From NCBI GenBank assembly GCA_963674625.2, contig CAXXXO010000001.1, forward strand, positions 186,001 through 250,000: a DNA stretch of 64,000 bases, given 5' to 3'. The position numbers and the translations under genes were made by a program. How positions within the stretch are numbered: position 1 is the stretch's first letter; each line of letters opens with the position of its first letter. The notes under the pieces were generated by a model. It had not been told where the DNA came from. It was given only the letters and a program-made list of their open reading frames with translations, and made no database searches. The DNA comes from JALHFZ01 sp963674625. GTDB taxonomy: Bacteria; Synergistota; Synergistia; Synergistales; Aminobacteriaceae. Shown in pieces: positions 56,195 to 64,000 of this stretch.

Positions 56195-57425
56195 ACTCCG
56201 GTGTGTCCTCTGCGGCCGCGCCTACGGGCCGGGAGAAGTGGAGTACACCTGCCCGGTCTGCGGCCTCGACGGCACTCTGGATGTCCTCTACGACTACGGA
56301 AAAGCTGCGGCGACCATGACTGCGGAGTCTCTCGCGACAAGAGAAGCTTCTCTCTGGCGCTACCGGGAGATACTTCCGATAGCCGATGAAAGCAGCATCC
56401 CCTCTCTCTCCGTGGGATGGACTCCTCTGTACTGCTGTCCCTCCGTCGCCGGGGAGTACGGCGTCGGTGAATTCTATGTAAAAGACGACGGTCGCAACCC
56501 TACGGGTTCCCTCAAGGACCGGGCGAGTGCCGTAGGGGTCGCCCGGGCGGTTGAGCTGAAGCAGCCGGTGGTCGCCTGCGCCTCCACGGGAAACGCCGCC
56601 AGCTCCCTCGCCGGTTTCGCCGCAGTGAGCGGATTGAGGAGCTTCATCTTCGTCCCTGAAAAGGCCCCCGCCGCAAAGGTAGCCCAGCTTCTCGTCTACG
56701 GAGCGACGGTGGTGCTCGTGAAGGGCGACTATGCCGACGCCTTCAGTCTCGCAACGGCGGCCATCGAAAAATACGGCTGGTACAACAGGAACTGCGCTAT
56801 CAACCCCTATCTTGTGGAGGGGAAAAAAACCTGCGCTCTCGAGATCGCGGAACAATCGGGATGGAACCCCCCGGACAGGGTGTTCATCTCCGTGGGGGAC
56901 GGATGCTGCATCGGAGGTCTGTACAAGGGGTTCAGCGATCTGCTGCAGATGGGGCTCATCCCCCATATTCCGAAGATCACGGGCGTCCAGGCGGAAGGGG
57001 CCAGGCCGGTCTGCGACGCCATAGAAAAAGGTCTGGACCGGGTTGCCTTCGGGCCCGCCGATACAGTGGCCGACAGCATCTCCGTCGGCTCACCCCGGAA
57101 TTGGGCCAAGGCCCTCCGGGCGGTCCGCAAGTCGCAGGGGAGCATGGTGGCGGTAAGCGACGGTGAAATTCTCTCGGCCATCCCCGAGCTGGCACGGAAA
57201 ACCGGGGTTTTCGGCGAACCTGCAGGCGTCGCGGCCTTCGCGGGTTTTCGCAAGATGGCCCGGGAAGGACTTCTGGGACGGAAGGAACGAATAGCCCTTG
57301 TTGTGACAGGCAATGGACTGAAGGATATAGAGAGCGCGCGGAAGGCTGTGGGGAAGCCCATGGTTGTGGGGGCGTCAATAGAGGAGTTTTCGAAAAATTT
57401 TGAGAGGAGCGGATTTCCATGCTAG
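56178..57425 (+). CDS. Threonine synthase-like PLP enzyme
   Basis: 415 residues. A Cys-rich N-terminal segment (CVLCGRAYGPGEVEYTCPVCG, four Cys in two CxxC-like pairs) may bind zinc; it is followed by the fold-II PLP core with KDDGRNPTGSLKDRAS (Schiff-base Lys about 117), CASTGNAASSLAGFAA (phosphate loop) and SVGDGCCIGGLYKGF. This is the class II threonine synthase arrangement, but the operon context (hydrolase, SHMT, another PLP lyase) suggests a catabolic beta- or gamma-elimination role instead. It overlaps the M20 gene by 17 bases and glyA by 7. Confidence 0.85.
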   Translation: MGKPVELRCVLCGRAYGPGEVEYTCPVCGLDGTLDVLYDYGKAAATMTAESLATREASLWRYREILPIADESSIPSLSVGWTPLYCCPSVAGEYGVGEFYVKDDGRNPTGSLKDRASAVGVARAVELKQPVVACASTGNAASSLAGFAAVSGLRSFIFVPEKAPAAKVAQLLVYGATVVLVKGDYADAFSLATAAIEKYGWYNRNCAINPYLVEGKKTCALEIAEQSGWNPPDRVFISVGDGCCIGGLYKGFSDLLQMGLIPHIPKITGVQAEGARPVCDAIEKGLDRVAFGPADTVADSISVGSPRNWAKALRAVRKSQGSMVAVSDGEILSAIPELARKTGVFGEPAGVAAFAGFRKMAREGLLGRKERIALVVTGNGLKDIESARKAVGKPMVVGASIEEFSKNFERSGFPC

Positions 57426-58678
57426 AAAAAGGACAGGAATTTCTGCAGCAGACGGACCCTGAAATATTCGACATTATCACCGAGGAACTCTCCCGCCAGC
57501 GAAAGGGAATCGAGCTCATCGCATCGGAGAACTTCGTCTCCCGGGCCGTCCTCGCGGCCATGGGATCGGTGCTCACCAACAAGTATGCCGAAGGGTATCC
57601 CGGGGCCCGCTACTACGGCGGATGCCATGTGGTGGACAAGGCGGAGAATCTCGCCCGGGAGAGGGCGAAGAAGCTCTTCGGCTGCGATCATGTGAACGTG
57701 CAGCCCCATTCCGGCTCCCAGGCGAACATGGCCGTCTATTTCTCCGTGCTGAAGCCCGGTGACACGATCCTCGCCATGAACCTCTCCCACGGAGGCCATC
57801 TTACCCACGGATCCCCCGTAAACTTCTCGGGACAGCTCTACAACATCGTCCCCTACGGCGTCAGCAGGGAAACCGAGCGGATCGACTTCGCCGAGGTCGA
57901 GCGCCTCGCCCTCGAGCACAAGCCGAAGATGATCGTCTGCGGCGGCTCCGCCTATCCGAGGGAGATCGACGCCGAACAGTTCCGGGCCATCGCCGACAAG
58001 GTCGGAGCTCTTCTGCTCTTCGACATCGCCCACATCGCCGGGCTCATCGCTGCCGGAGTGCATATCGATCCCGTTCCCCACTGCCATTTCCTCACCACCA
58101 CGACCCACAAGACCCTCCGGGGGCCCCGGGGAGGCATGATCATGACGACGGCGGAATACGCCAAGCCCGTGGACAAGAGCATTTTCCCGGGCATGCAGGG
58201 CGGCCCCCTCATGCACATAATCGCCGCCAAGGCAGTGGCCTTCGAGGAAGCCCTCCAGCCCTCCTTCAAAGAGTACTCGAAGCAGATCGTGGCCAACGCG
58301 AAAGCGCTGGCGGAGGAGCTCCTCTCCCTTGACTATCATCTCGTCTCCGGCGGAACTGACAACCACCTGATCCTGATGAACCTCTCGAACAAGGGCGTAA
58401 CGGGAAAGGCCGCCGAGGCAGCCCTCGACAAGGCCGGGATCACCGTGAACAAGAACACGGTCCCCTTCGATACCCAGAGTCCCTTCATCACGAGCGGGAT
58501 CCGCCTGGGAACTCCCGCCGTGACCACGAGAGGTTTCAAAGAGAAGGATATGAAGCTCGTGGCCCGCTGGATCGACATGGTCCTCCAGGACGTGGAGAAC
58601 GAAAGAAGCCTTTCCTCGATCCGGGCCGAGGTCCTCGAAGCCTGCGCCAATCACCCCCTCTATCCGGGGCTGGAATAA
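57419..58678 (+). CDS. glyA: Serine hydroxymethyltransferase
   Basis: 419 residues. ELIASENFVSRAVLAAMGSVLTNKYAEGYPGARYYGGC, SGSQANMAVY, LSHGGHLTHG, and the PLP lysine in TTTTHKTLRGPRGGMI (about 229). It interconverts serine and glycine with tetrahydrofolate, and in some enzymes cleaves threonine. Its place between two fold-II PLP enzymes suggests that serine/glycine/threonine are handled by this operon. GAGAGGAGC lies about 9 bases before the ATG, inside the end of the previous gene. Confidence 0.95.
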   Translation: MLEKGQEFLQQTDPEIFDIITEELSRQRKGIELIASENFVSRAVLAAMGSVLTNKYAEGYPGARYYGGCHVVDKAENLARERAKKLFGCDHVNVQPHSGSQANMAVYFSVLKPGDTILAMNLSHGGHLTHGSPVNFSGQLYNIVPYGVSRETERIDFAEVERLALEHKPKMIVCGGSAYPREIDAEQFRAIADKVGALLLFDIAHIAGLIAAGVHIDPVPHCHFLTTTTHKTLRGPRGGMIMTTAEYAKPVDKSIFPGMQGGPLMHIIAAKAVAFEEALQPSFKEYSKQIVANAKALAEELLSLDYHLVSGGTDNHLILMNLSNKGVTGKAAEAALDKAGITVNKNTVPFDTQSPFITSGIRLGTPAVTTRGFKEKDMKLVARWIDMVLQDVENERSLSSIRAEVLEACANHPLYPGLE

Positions 58679-58699
58679 ATACAAAGGAGAATGCCCGTC

Positions 58700-60175
58700 A
58701 TGAAGCACGGAATTGATCTCACAGTCAACAGGGAAGGTCTGAAGCACGCCGTCGAACTCGCAAAAAGGCGGAATATCGTCGTCCCCACCTTCCGCCAGAT
58801 GAAGGACCCCGAGCGGTACACTCCCGCAGCCATAAAGGAGAAGCTGAAGTCTACCGGTCTATGGGACGTGGACTCGGTGAACCTCTTCCGCATCACATGG
58901 AAGAACGAGCCGGTAAAATCGGGCGGTCTTTTCGGCAAGGTGAACTACGTCGAACTTCCCTCCGCCCTGACGGGAGTGGACGCCCGGATCGTGGCCATCG
59001 CGGGCAAATGGTTTCCCACGGGAGCCCACAAGGTGGGGGCGAGCTTCGGCTGCCTCGTTCCGCGGCTCATCACGGGGCAGTTCGACCCCGTTCATCAGAA
59101 GGCCGTATGGCCCTCCACGGGGAACTACTGCAGAGGCGGCGCCTACAACGCCCAGCTTCTCGGGTGCGATTCCATCGCCATACTTCCTGAAGGGATGAGC
59201 CGCGAGCGGTTCGACTGGCTCGAGACCGTGGCGGGGGAGATCATCGCCACCCCCGGCACGGAGAGCAACGTGAAGGAGATCTACGACAAGGTCTGGGAGC
59301 TCCGCAATACCCGGGACGACATCGTCGTCTTCAACCAGTTCGACGAGATGGGGAACCACCTCTGGCACTACGAGGTGACGGGACACGCCATGGAGGAGGT
59401 TCTGCACGAAATCCTCGGGGAAGGGGAGCGGTACTGCGGAGTGACCGTGACCTCCGGGTCCGCCGGGACGACCGCCGTGGGCGACTATCTCAAGAAGGTC
59501 TTCCCCGGAAGCCTCATCGCCGTGGGGGAGGCCCTTCAGTGCCCCACCCTTCTCGAAAACGGCTTCGGCGCCCACCGGATCGAGGGCATCGGCGACAAGC
59601 ACGTCCCCTGGATCCACAACGTGAAGAACACCGACATGGTCATCGCCGTGGACGACGAGGACAGCATGGGATTCATCCGCCTGTGCAACGAGCCGGAGGG
59701 GATTGCCTATCTCCGTTCCCTCGGCCTGAAGGACGAGTTTATCGAACAGCTTCCCCTCATGGGTATCTCCGGGGCGGCCAACGTCATCATGGCCATCAAA
59801 ATGGCGAAATACTACGAGCTCACGTCGAAGGATGTTCTTCTGACGGTCTTCACCGACTCCATGGAGATGTACGGCTCCCGGGTGAAGGAGATGGCCGAGG
59901 AATCGGGCCCCTACACTGAATTGCGCGCTGCGGCGGACCATGCCCGCCACGTCCTGGGGGTGCGGACGGACAATCTTCAGGAGCTCTCCTACAAGGACAA
60001 AAAGCGGATCCACAACCTGAAATACTACACTTGGGTGGAGCAGCAGGGAAAAACCTCCGAGGAGCTGAACGCCCAGTGGTACGACGCCGAGGAGTACTGG
60101 GGCGGCGTGGAGTCCATGGCCGACCCGATCGACGAAAAAATCGACGAGTTCAACCGAATGGTGGGAATCCTGTAG
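58700..60175 (+). CDS. Fold-type II PLP enzyme (cysteine synthase/TrpB superfamily)
   Basis: 491 residues from the ATG at 58700 (10 bases after AAGGAG; an ATG at 58691 is too close to it). GKWFPTGAHKVGASFGCLVPRL carries the probable Schiff-base Lys, WPSTGNYCRGGAYNAQLLGCDSIAILPEG is the substrate/phosphate loop, and VTVTSGSAGTTAVGDYLKK is the second Gly-rich loop. At 491 residues it is longer than cysteine synthase (about 310), with an unusual C-terminal helical part (about 400-491) rich in Trp/Tyr/Glu. The exact substrate is unknown; an elimination or exchange on a serine- or threonine-like amino acid is likely given the operon. Confidence 0.8.
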   Translation: MKHGIDLTVNREGLKHAVELAKRRNIVVPTFRQMKDPERYTPAAIKEKLKSTGLWDVDSVNLFRITWKNEPVKSGGLFGKVNYVELPSALTGVDARIVAIAGKWFPTGAHKVGASFGCLVPRLITGQFDPVHQKAVWPSTGNYCRGGAYNAQLLGCDSIAILPEGMSRERFDWLETVAGEIIATPGTESNVKEIYDKVWELRNTRDDIVVFNQFDEMGNHLWHYEVTGHAMEEVLHEILGEGERYCGVTVTSGSAGTTAVGDYLKKVFPGSLIAVGEALQCPTLLENGFGAHRIEGIGDKHVPWIHNVKNTDMVIAVDDEDSMGFIRLCNEPEGIAYLRSLGLKDEFIEQLPLMGISGAANVIMAIKMAKYYELTSKDVLLTVFTDSMEMYGSRVKEMAEESGPYTELRAAADHARHVLGVRTDNLQELSYKDKKRIHNLKYYTWVEQQGKTSEELNAQWYDAEEYWGGVESMADPIDEKIDEFNRMVGIL

Positions 60176-60271
60176 GAAGTTTTTCCTGCGGGGAAGAAGC
60201 CATCAATCGGGTCACTCAATAACGGCACTATGAAAACTCCGATGAGGAGTATAACTTAAGGAGGGGTTGCA

Positions 60272-61375
60272 ATGAAGCGTGTCGGAAGCGGAAGCAGAAC
60301 CGGATTCATGAGAAGCAGTTTGTTCGCCGCACTGGTCCTTGTTTTTCTGTTCAGCCTGGGTACCCTTGTCTCGGCCAAAGAGGCCGAGTACAAATGGAAA
60401 TTCGGACAGACCTCCGTTCGGGCTTCCCAGGGGGAATCGTACAAGCTTTTCTGCGATCTGATCGAAAAGTACAGCGACGGCCGCATCAGCGTCGAATTTT
60501 TCCCTGACAATCAGCTCGGCACCCTTGACGAGATCTTTCATGCCGTGCAGATCGGCGACGTGGAACTCTGCGGCATAGCCCCCTATGTCAACCTCGTTCC
60601 CGGCGGCATGTTCAACTGGATGCCCTGGACCGTGGAATCCTGGGACGAATGCAAGCTTGCCTTCGCCCGTCCGAGCGGCTGCCTGTACGTTCCCATGGAG
60701 GAAGCCATGAAGGAAGTGGGAATGCACATTCTCTTCACCGTCTCCCAGGGATCCTACGGCGTGGGAAACAATGTCCGCCCGATCAAGACGCCGGAGGATT
60801 TCAAAAATCTCAAGATGCGCGTCTCCTCTTCCCTGGGCAGTGTCCGGGGGCTTCAGAACATGGCGTCGGGTACCGGGATGACCGTTGAAACCGTGCCCTG
60901 GGGCGATCTGTACAATGCCCTCTCCAAGGGAGTTGTGGACGGCTGCTGGTCGATGTGGCCCTCCCTTGTGGAAGAGCGCCATTACGAGGTATTGAAGTTC
61001 TACACGTCCCTCGACTGGATGTGGGATGCGAATCAGGTTGTGGTCAACAGGGAAGTCTGGGAAGAACTGCCCGACGATCTGAAGGCTGCCGTTCAGAAAG
61101 CCGCCGATGAAGCGGAATTGCACCAGTATGGAATTCAGGAGCGGATGGCCTCCGAATTCCAGGACTTCCTCAAAAAGCAGAAGAATTTCGAAATCTACTA
61201 TCCCACCGATGCCGAGCGGGCCATGTTCCGCGAAAAGGCAAATGCGCAGAGCATCTGGGATGAGCTGTGCACTCCCTGGCTCGAGAAGCATTATCCCGGT
61301 CAGAATATGACCGCAAAAATTCTTGCCGAGCTGAAGGCCAACCGGGAAAAAGTCGCCGCTGCAAAGAGCAAATAA
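60272..61375 (+). CDS. TRAP transporter substrate-binding protein DctP
   Basis: 367 residues. A signal peptide (hydrophobic about 13-33, SAKEAE after) is followed by the DctP fold: WKFGQTSVRASQGESYKLFCDLIEKYSDGRISVEFFPDNQLGTLDEIFHAVQIGDVELCG, and GVVDGCWSMWPSLVEERHYEVLKFYTS. The usual Arg that binds a carboxylate should lie in MRVSSSLGSVRG (about residue 184). AAGGAGGGG precedes the ATG. The ligand is probably an acylated or free amino acid, since a D-aminoacylase gene follows the transporter genes. Confidence 0.9.
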   Translation: MKRVGSGSRTGFMRSSLFAALVLVFLFSLGTLVSAKEAEYKWKFGQTSVRASQGESYKLFCDLIEKYSDGRISVEFFPDNQLGTLDEIFHAVQIGDVELCGIAPYVNLVPGGMFNWMPWTVESWDECKLAFARPSGCLYVPMEEAMKEVGMHILFTVSQGSYGVGNNVRPIKTPEDFKNLKMRVSSSLGSVRGLQNMASGTGMTVETVPWGDLYNALSKGVVDGCWSMWPSLVEERHYEVLKFYTSLDWMWDANQVVVNREVWEELPDDLKAAVQKAADEAELHQYGIQERMASEFQDFLKKQKNFEIYYPTDAERAMFREKANAQSIWDELCTPWLEKHYPGQNMTAKILAELKANREKVAAAKSK

Positions 61376-61385
61376 CAAGGCTTAC

Positions 61386-61414
61386 AAAGGGCAGCCTGCC
61401 GAGGGCTGCCCTTT
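61386..61414 (+). terminator. Attenuating hairpin between dctP and dctQ
   Basis: A perfect 11-bp stem AAAGGGCAGCC/GGCTGCCCTTT with a 7-base loop and little U-run. It would favour high binding-protein and lower permease levels. Confidence 0.65.
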
Positions 61415-61487
61415 GCTCCTGAAAAAGCCGTTTCTGCCGGAGAGCGGCTGTCCGAATCCGGGTGTTCAAACGGAAGGAAGGTTCGTT

Positions 61488-62021
61488 ATGAAAAATTTTT
61501 TCCAGAGGTTGACCCAGGCAGAACTGTTTCTCGCATCCTGCGGACTGCTCGCCACGGTTGCACTGACCTTCTGCCAGGTAATAAACCGATACTGGCTCCA
61601 TTATGAAATCATGTGGATCAGTGACTTCGCCCTCTACATCTTCATTTTTACAATCTACATTGCAATTCCCTACGGAGCCTCCCAAAAGACCCATATCGCC
61701 GTGGATGTCCTGCCCGACATCTTTTACAGGAACAGCAAGGTCAGGAGAGCGGTTTTCGAGATCTTTAAAAGCACCGTCACAATAGTCCTGATTATCGGCA
61801 TGGCCGGCCCAACCTGGAAACTTGTCAAAAGAGCTTTGAAGTATCCCGAATACGCGACTCTCATACGCTGGTTCAATATGAACTGGCTCACCTACGCCAT
61901 GGGAGTCATGGTCGTTCTTGTGCTGCTCCATTACGGCTGGCACGCCGCAAGGGGCGTTTTTGAACTGAAGAAGCTCTACTGGCTCTCTCACAACCAGGGG
62001 AAGGAGAAACTGGATGTTTGA
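61488..62021 (+). CDS. TRAP transporter small permease DctQ
   Basis: 177 residues from the ATG with GGAAGGAAGG about 7 bases upstream; the frame is open from 61413 without a ribosome site. Four hydrophobic helices, with the family pattern WISDFALYIFIFTIYIAIPYGASQKTHIAVDVLPD in the middle. It overlaps dctM by 8 bases and forms the complex with it. Confidence 0.9.
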   Translation: MKNFFQRLTQAELFLASCGLLATVALTFCQVINRYWLHYEIMWISDFALYIFIFTIYIAIPYGASQKTHIAVDVLPDIFYRNSKVRRAVFEIFKSTVTIVLIIGMAGPTWKLVKRALKYPEYATLIRWFNMNWLTYAMGVMVVLVLLHYGWHAARGVFELKKLYWLSHNQGKEKLDV

Positions 62022-63348
62022 TCTCGGGACAGTCACCACTCTGATCAGTTTTGTTGCGGGGCTTGTCCTGGGGCTTCCGATAGGATGGCTTTTCGTCGGT
62101 TCGACGGCCCTGGGAGTTCTTGTCATGAGCATGCCCGCCACCTTCATCGCCAACACTTTCTTCCATTCCCTCGATTCCACTACGGTCATGGCGATCGCCT
62201 TCTTCGTTTTTTCAGGAACCCTCATTGCCGAGGCCGGGCTTGCTGACCGGATCGTGAATTTTTCCTACTCCCTGGTCGGCCGCCTCAAAGGCGGACTGAC
62301 CGCTGTCGGAATCATTGCCACGCTCTTCCTCGGGGCATTGACAGGTTCCTCCGTTCCCTGCATAGCTGCCCTCATTCCTCTTCTCGTTCCCCGTCTCGAA
62401 AAATTTGGCTATCAACGAGTGTATACAACCGCGCTTCTCTGTTCCTCCAGTTATCTCGGTTATCTCATTCCCCCGAGCGTTCCGGCAATGATCTATTGTC
62501 TCCTTGCCGGGCAGTCCGTAGCGGCTCTGTTTCTTGCGACGGTCTTTCCCGGACTTCTTCTCGCCCTCGGCTACGGAGTGCTCAACTACATCAGGGTCGA
62601 CAGATATACCTTCGAAAGCAGTGAGAAACCCGTCCTGCCCGCGACTTTGAAAGCTTCCGTCAAAGATATTCTCCATACGGGACGTCTGGCCATCCCCGCC
62701 CTGGGTTGTCCGGTGCTTATTCTCGTGGGAATCTACGGAGGAATATTCACTCCCAACGAGGCGGGCGGGATGGCGGCGGTCTATTGTCTTCTCATTGGCT
62801 GGTTCGCCTACCGGGAGCTGACGAATGAGAAATTGATAAAAGCCCTGTCGAGCACCATAGGAACTCTCGGGATGACAACCCTTCTCCTCGCGGGGGGTAC
62901 GGTGCTGACCAGGTATCTTACCCGCCAGGGAGTGGCGCAGGAAGTCGCGAGGTTCATGCTCACCCTCTTTGAAAACAAGATTCTCATCCTCCTGATGCTG
63001 AATGTGTTTCTTCTGTTCCTCGGAATGTTTCTCGACGGGATCCCCATTCTGATCCTCGTCGTTCCCCTCGTCCTTCCGCTGATGCAGGAGCTGGGGGTCA
63101 ACCTGGTTCACCTCGGTTCGATGATGGTCGTCAACGTGGGGATCGGCGTCATGACTCCGCCCTTTGCCATGTCGATCTTTGTGGGATCGCGGCTGGCGGA
63201 TGTCCCTCCCGCAGACCTCACGAAGGCGATGATGCCCTTTCTTTTTTATGTATCGATTCCCGTGCTGCTGCTCACGACCTATATTCCCGCCCTGTCGTGC
63301 TGGCTTCCCCAGATTCTTCTGGGCGCCAATGTCGTCGGGCAATGGTGA
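62014..63348 (+). CDS. TRAP transporter large permease DctM
   Basis: 444 residues with about twelve to thirteen membrane helices. TALGVLVMSMPATFIANTFFHSLDS, GGLTAVGIIATLFLGALTGSS, YLIPPSVPAMIYCLLAG, GIYGGIFTPNEAGGMAAVYCLL and the C-terminal MTPPFAMSIFVGSRLADV match the family. It carries substrate with sodium co-transport. The D-aminoacylase gene begins 30 bases after its stop, in the same frame. Confidence 0.93.
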   Translation: MFDLGTVTTLISFVAGLVLGLPIGWLFVGSTALGVLVMSMPATFIANTFFHSLDSTTVMAIAFFVFSGTLIAEAGLADRIVNFSYSLVGRLKGGLTAVGIIATLFLGALTGSSVPCIAALIPLLVPRLEKFGYQRVYTTALLCSSSYLGYLIPPSVPAMIYCLLAGQSVAALFLATVFPGLLLALGYGVLNYIRVDRYTFESSEKPVLPATLKASVKDILHTGRLAIPALGCPVLILVGIYGGIFTPNEAGGMAAVYCLLIGWFAYRELTNEKLIKALSSTIGTLGMTTLLLAGGTVLTRYLTRQGVAQEVARFMLTLFENKILILLMLNVFLLFLGMFLDGIPILILVVPLVLPLMQELGVNLVHLGSMMVVNVGIGVMTPPFAMSIFVGSRLADVPPADLTKAMMPFLFYVSIPVLLLTTYIPALSCWLPQILLGANVVGQW

Positions 63349-63378
63349 CGAACTACTTATCGATGGGAGGAGATTCCG

Positions 63379-64000
63379 ATTTTCGATATCATCATCCGCA
63401 GCGGAACACTCTACTCCGGAGACGGGAAACCCCCTTTCCGGGCGGATATAGGCATACTCGGCGGAAAAATTGAAGCCATCGGCGCCCTGGCCGCCGAAAA
63501 AGCGGTGAAGGACATCGACGGGGCAAATCTCTCCGTCGCCCCGGGTTTCATCGATACCCACAGCCACTCCGATCTCGTGGCCCTCGTCGAGCCAGAGATC
63601 GCGAACAAGACCACCCAGGGGATCACGACTGAGATCATCGGCCAGGACGGAATGTCCCTGGCCCCGATGAGGCCGGAATACATCAGCTCGTGGAAAAAAG
63701 TCATGGCAGGGCTGGAGGGAAGCTACGACGTGGACTGGAGCTGGCGGAGTTCGGAGGAATACCTTGCCCGACTCGATGAGCAGCCTCTGGGCCCCAACCT
63801 GGCCTATCTCGTGCCCTACGGAAATATCCGCATGTGCGCCATCGGCCTCGACAATCGCCCCGCGGCGAAAAACGAAATTTCGATGATGACAGATCTCCTG
63901 GAAGAGGGCATCCGGAAAGGAGCCGTGGGCCTATCCACAGGCCTGATCTACCCTCCCTGCAATTATGCCCCCGAAGAAGAGATCGCCGAGGTCACGAAAG
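63379..64000 (+). CDS. D-aminoacylase / N-acyl-D-amino-acid deacylase-like amidohydrolase (3' end outside window)
   Basis: The visible 207 codons show an amidohydrolase: FDIIIRSGTLYSGDGKPPFRADIGILGGKIEAIG, the metal-binding PGFIDTHSHSDL (H-x-H), TTQGITTEIIGQDGMSLAP with the bridging Cys/Glu region, and GAVGLSTGLIYPP. This is the D-aminoacylase branch, which removes acyl groups from D-amino acids. No ATG, GTG or TTG lies in frame between the dctM stop and FDIII; the codon 6 bases after GGGAGGAG is ATT, so an ATT start is inferred. It should act on what the TRAP system brings in. Confidence 0.85.
   Translation, partial: MFDIIIRSGTLYSGDGKPPFRADIGILGGKIEAIGALAAEKAVKDIDGANLSVAPGFIDTHSHSDLVALVEPEIANKTTQGITTEIIGQDGMSLAPMRPEYISSWKKVMAGLEGSYDVDWSWRSSEEYLARLDEQPLGPNLAYLVPYGNIRMCAIGLDNRPAAKNEISMMTDLLEEGIRKGAVGLSTGLIYPPCNYAPEEEIAEVTK

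Noticed and set aside
56178..57425. Assignment as the housekeeping thrC
   Set aside because: No hom or thrB gene lies nearby and the operon context is catabolic, so only 'threonine synthase-like' is claimed.

Overview
The window looks like a chromosomal segment of an anaerobic, amino-acid-fermenting diderm bacterium, most likely a member of the Synergistota. The evidence is the gene mix: GC-rich coding DNA with many TTG/GTG starts, a branched-chain amino acid ABC transporter, a TRAP transporter, M20 hydrolases, cysteine desulfidase, an ArgZ/ArgE-like ornithine enzyme, lysine aminomutase-like radical SAM, rubrerythrin, encapsulin with encapsulated ferritin, tungstate uptake, and envelope proteins of diderms (CsgG-like, A2M with PBP1C, MscS). 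The placement is inferred from gene content, not from a marker tree. No rRNA, tRNA, CRISPR array, prophage or insertion sequence was found. Layout: 1-8.4 kb holds the end of an HD-domain protein, L-cysteine desulfidase, a flavin oxidoreductase, an MscS channel with a long coiled coil, a RocB-like M20 hydrolase and, convergent to it, an ornithine cyclodeaminase-like protein. 8.5-15.5 kb is a liv operon whose first gene encodes a very unusual anchored protein with two almost identical substrate-binding domains joined by Pro/Ala/Glu-rich linkers. 15.5-25.3 kb holds a CsgG-like protein, an Rrf2-NifS-NifU iron-sulfur operon, two small-protein genes (one a 28-codon unit with its own promoter and terminator), a membrane polyferredoxin behind a CsoR/CstR-like palindrome, an unexplained intergenic stretch with strong secondary structure, exported MsrB, LarE, mnmA interrupted by an in-frame TAG near its 3' end, XdhC-like and DnaJ-like genes. 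25.3-36.5 kb carries pbpC and a thioester alpha-2-macroglobulin on the minus strand, then clpB with a coiled-coil and a cupin gene. 36.5-40.8 kb is tungstate/molybdate uptake: a promoter, a Moco/Tuco-type riboswitch, tupB-tupC-tupA, the decayed remains of a TOBE (molbindin) gene, and an Fsr-like MFS exporter. 40.8-44.9 kb is a tightly coupled four-gene minus-strand operon (two ATP-grasp ligases, a GNAT acetyltransferase and a KamA-type aminomutase) with its own promoter and terminator; it has the look of a small beta-amino-acid peptide or osmolyte pathway and is the best candidate here for an undescribed system. 45.0-46.8 kb is an oxidative-stress/iron-storage group: EncFtn cargo, encapsulin shell, rubrerythrin. 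46.9-54 kb has ExoD-like, Cache-GAF-HD-GYP, a frameshifted beta-lactamase-family remnant, Hsp20, a flavin reductase-like protein and oligoendopeptidase F. 53.9-64 kb is an amino-acid island: LysR regulator, M20 hydrolase, threonine synthase-like, SHMT and another fold-II PLP enzyme, then TRAP DctPQM and a D-aminoacylase-like hydrolase that runs off the window and appears to start at ATT. Taken together the genes take up amino acids and acylated derivatives, cleave and deaminate them, supply Fe-S clusters and tungsten/molybdenum for anaerobic enzymes, and protect against oxygen and heat.
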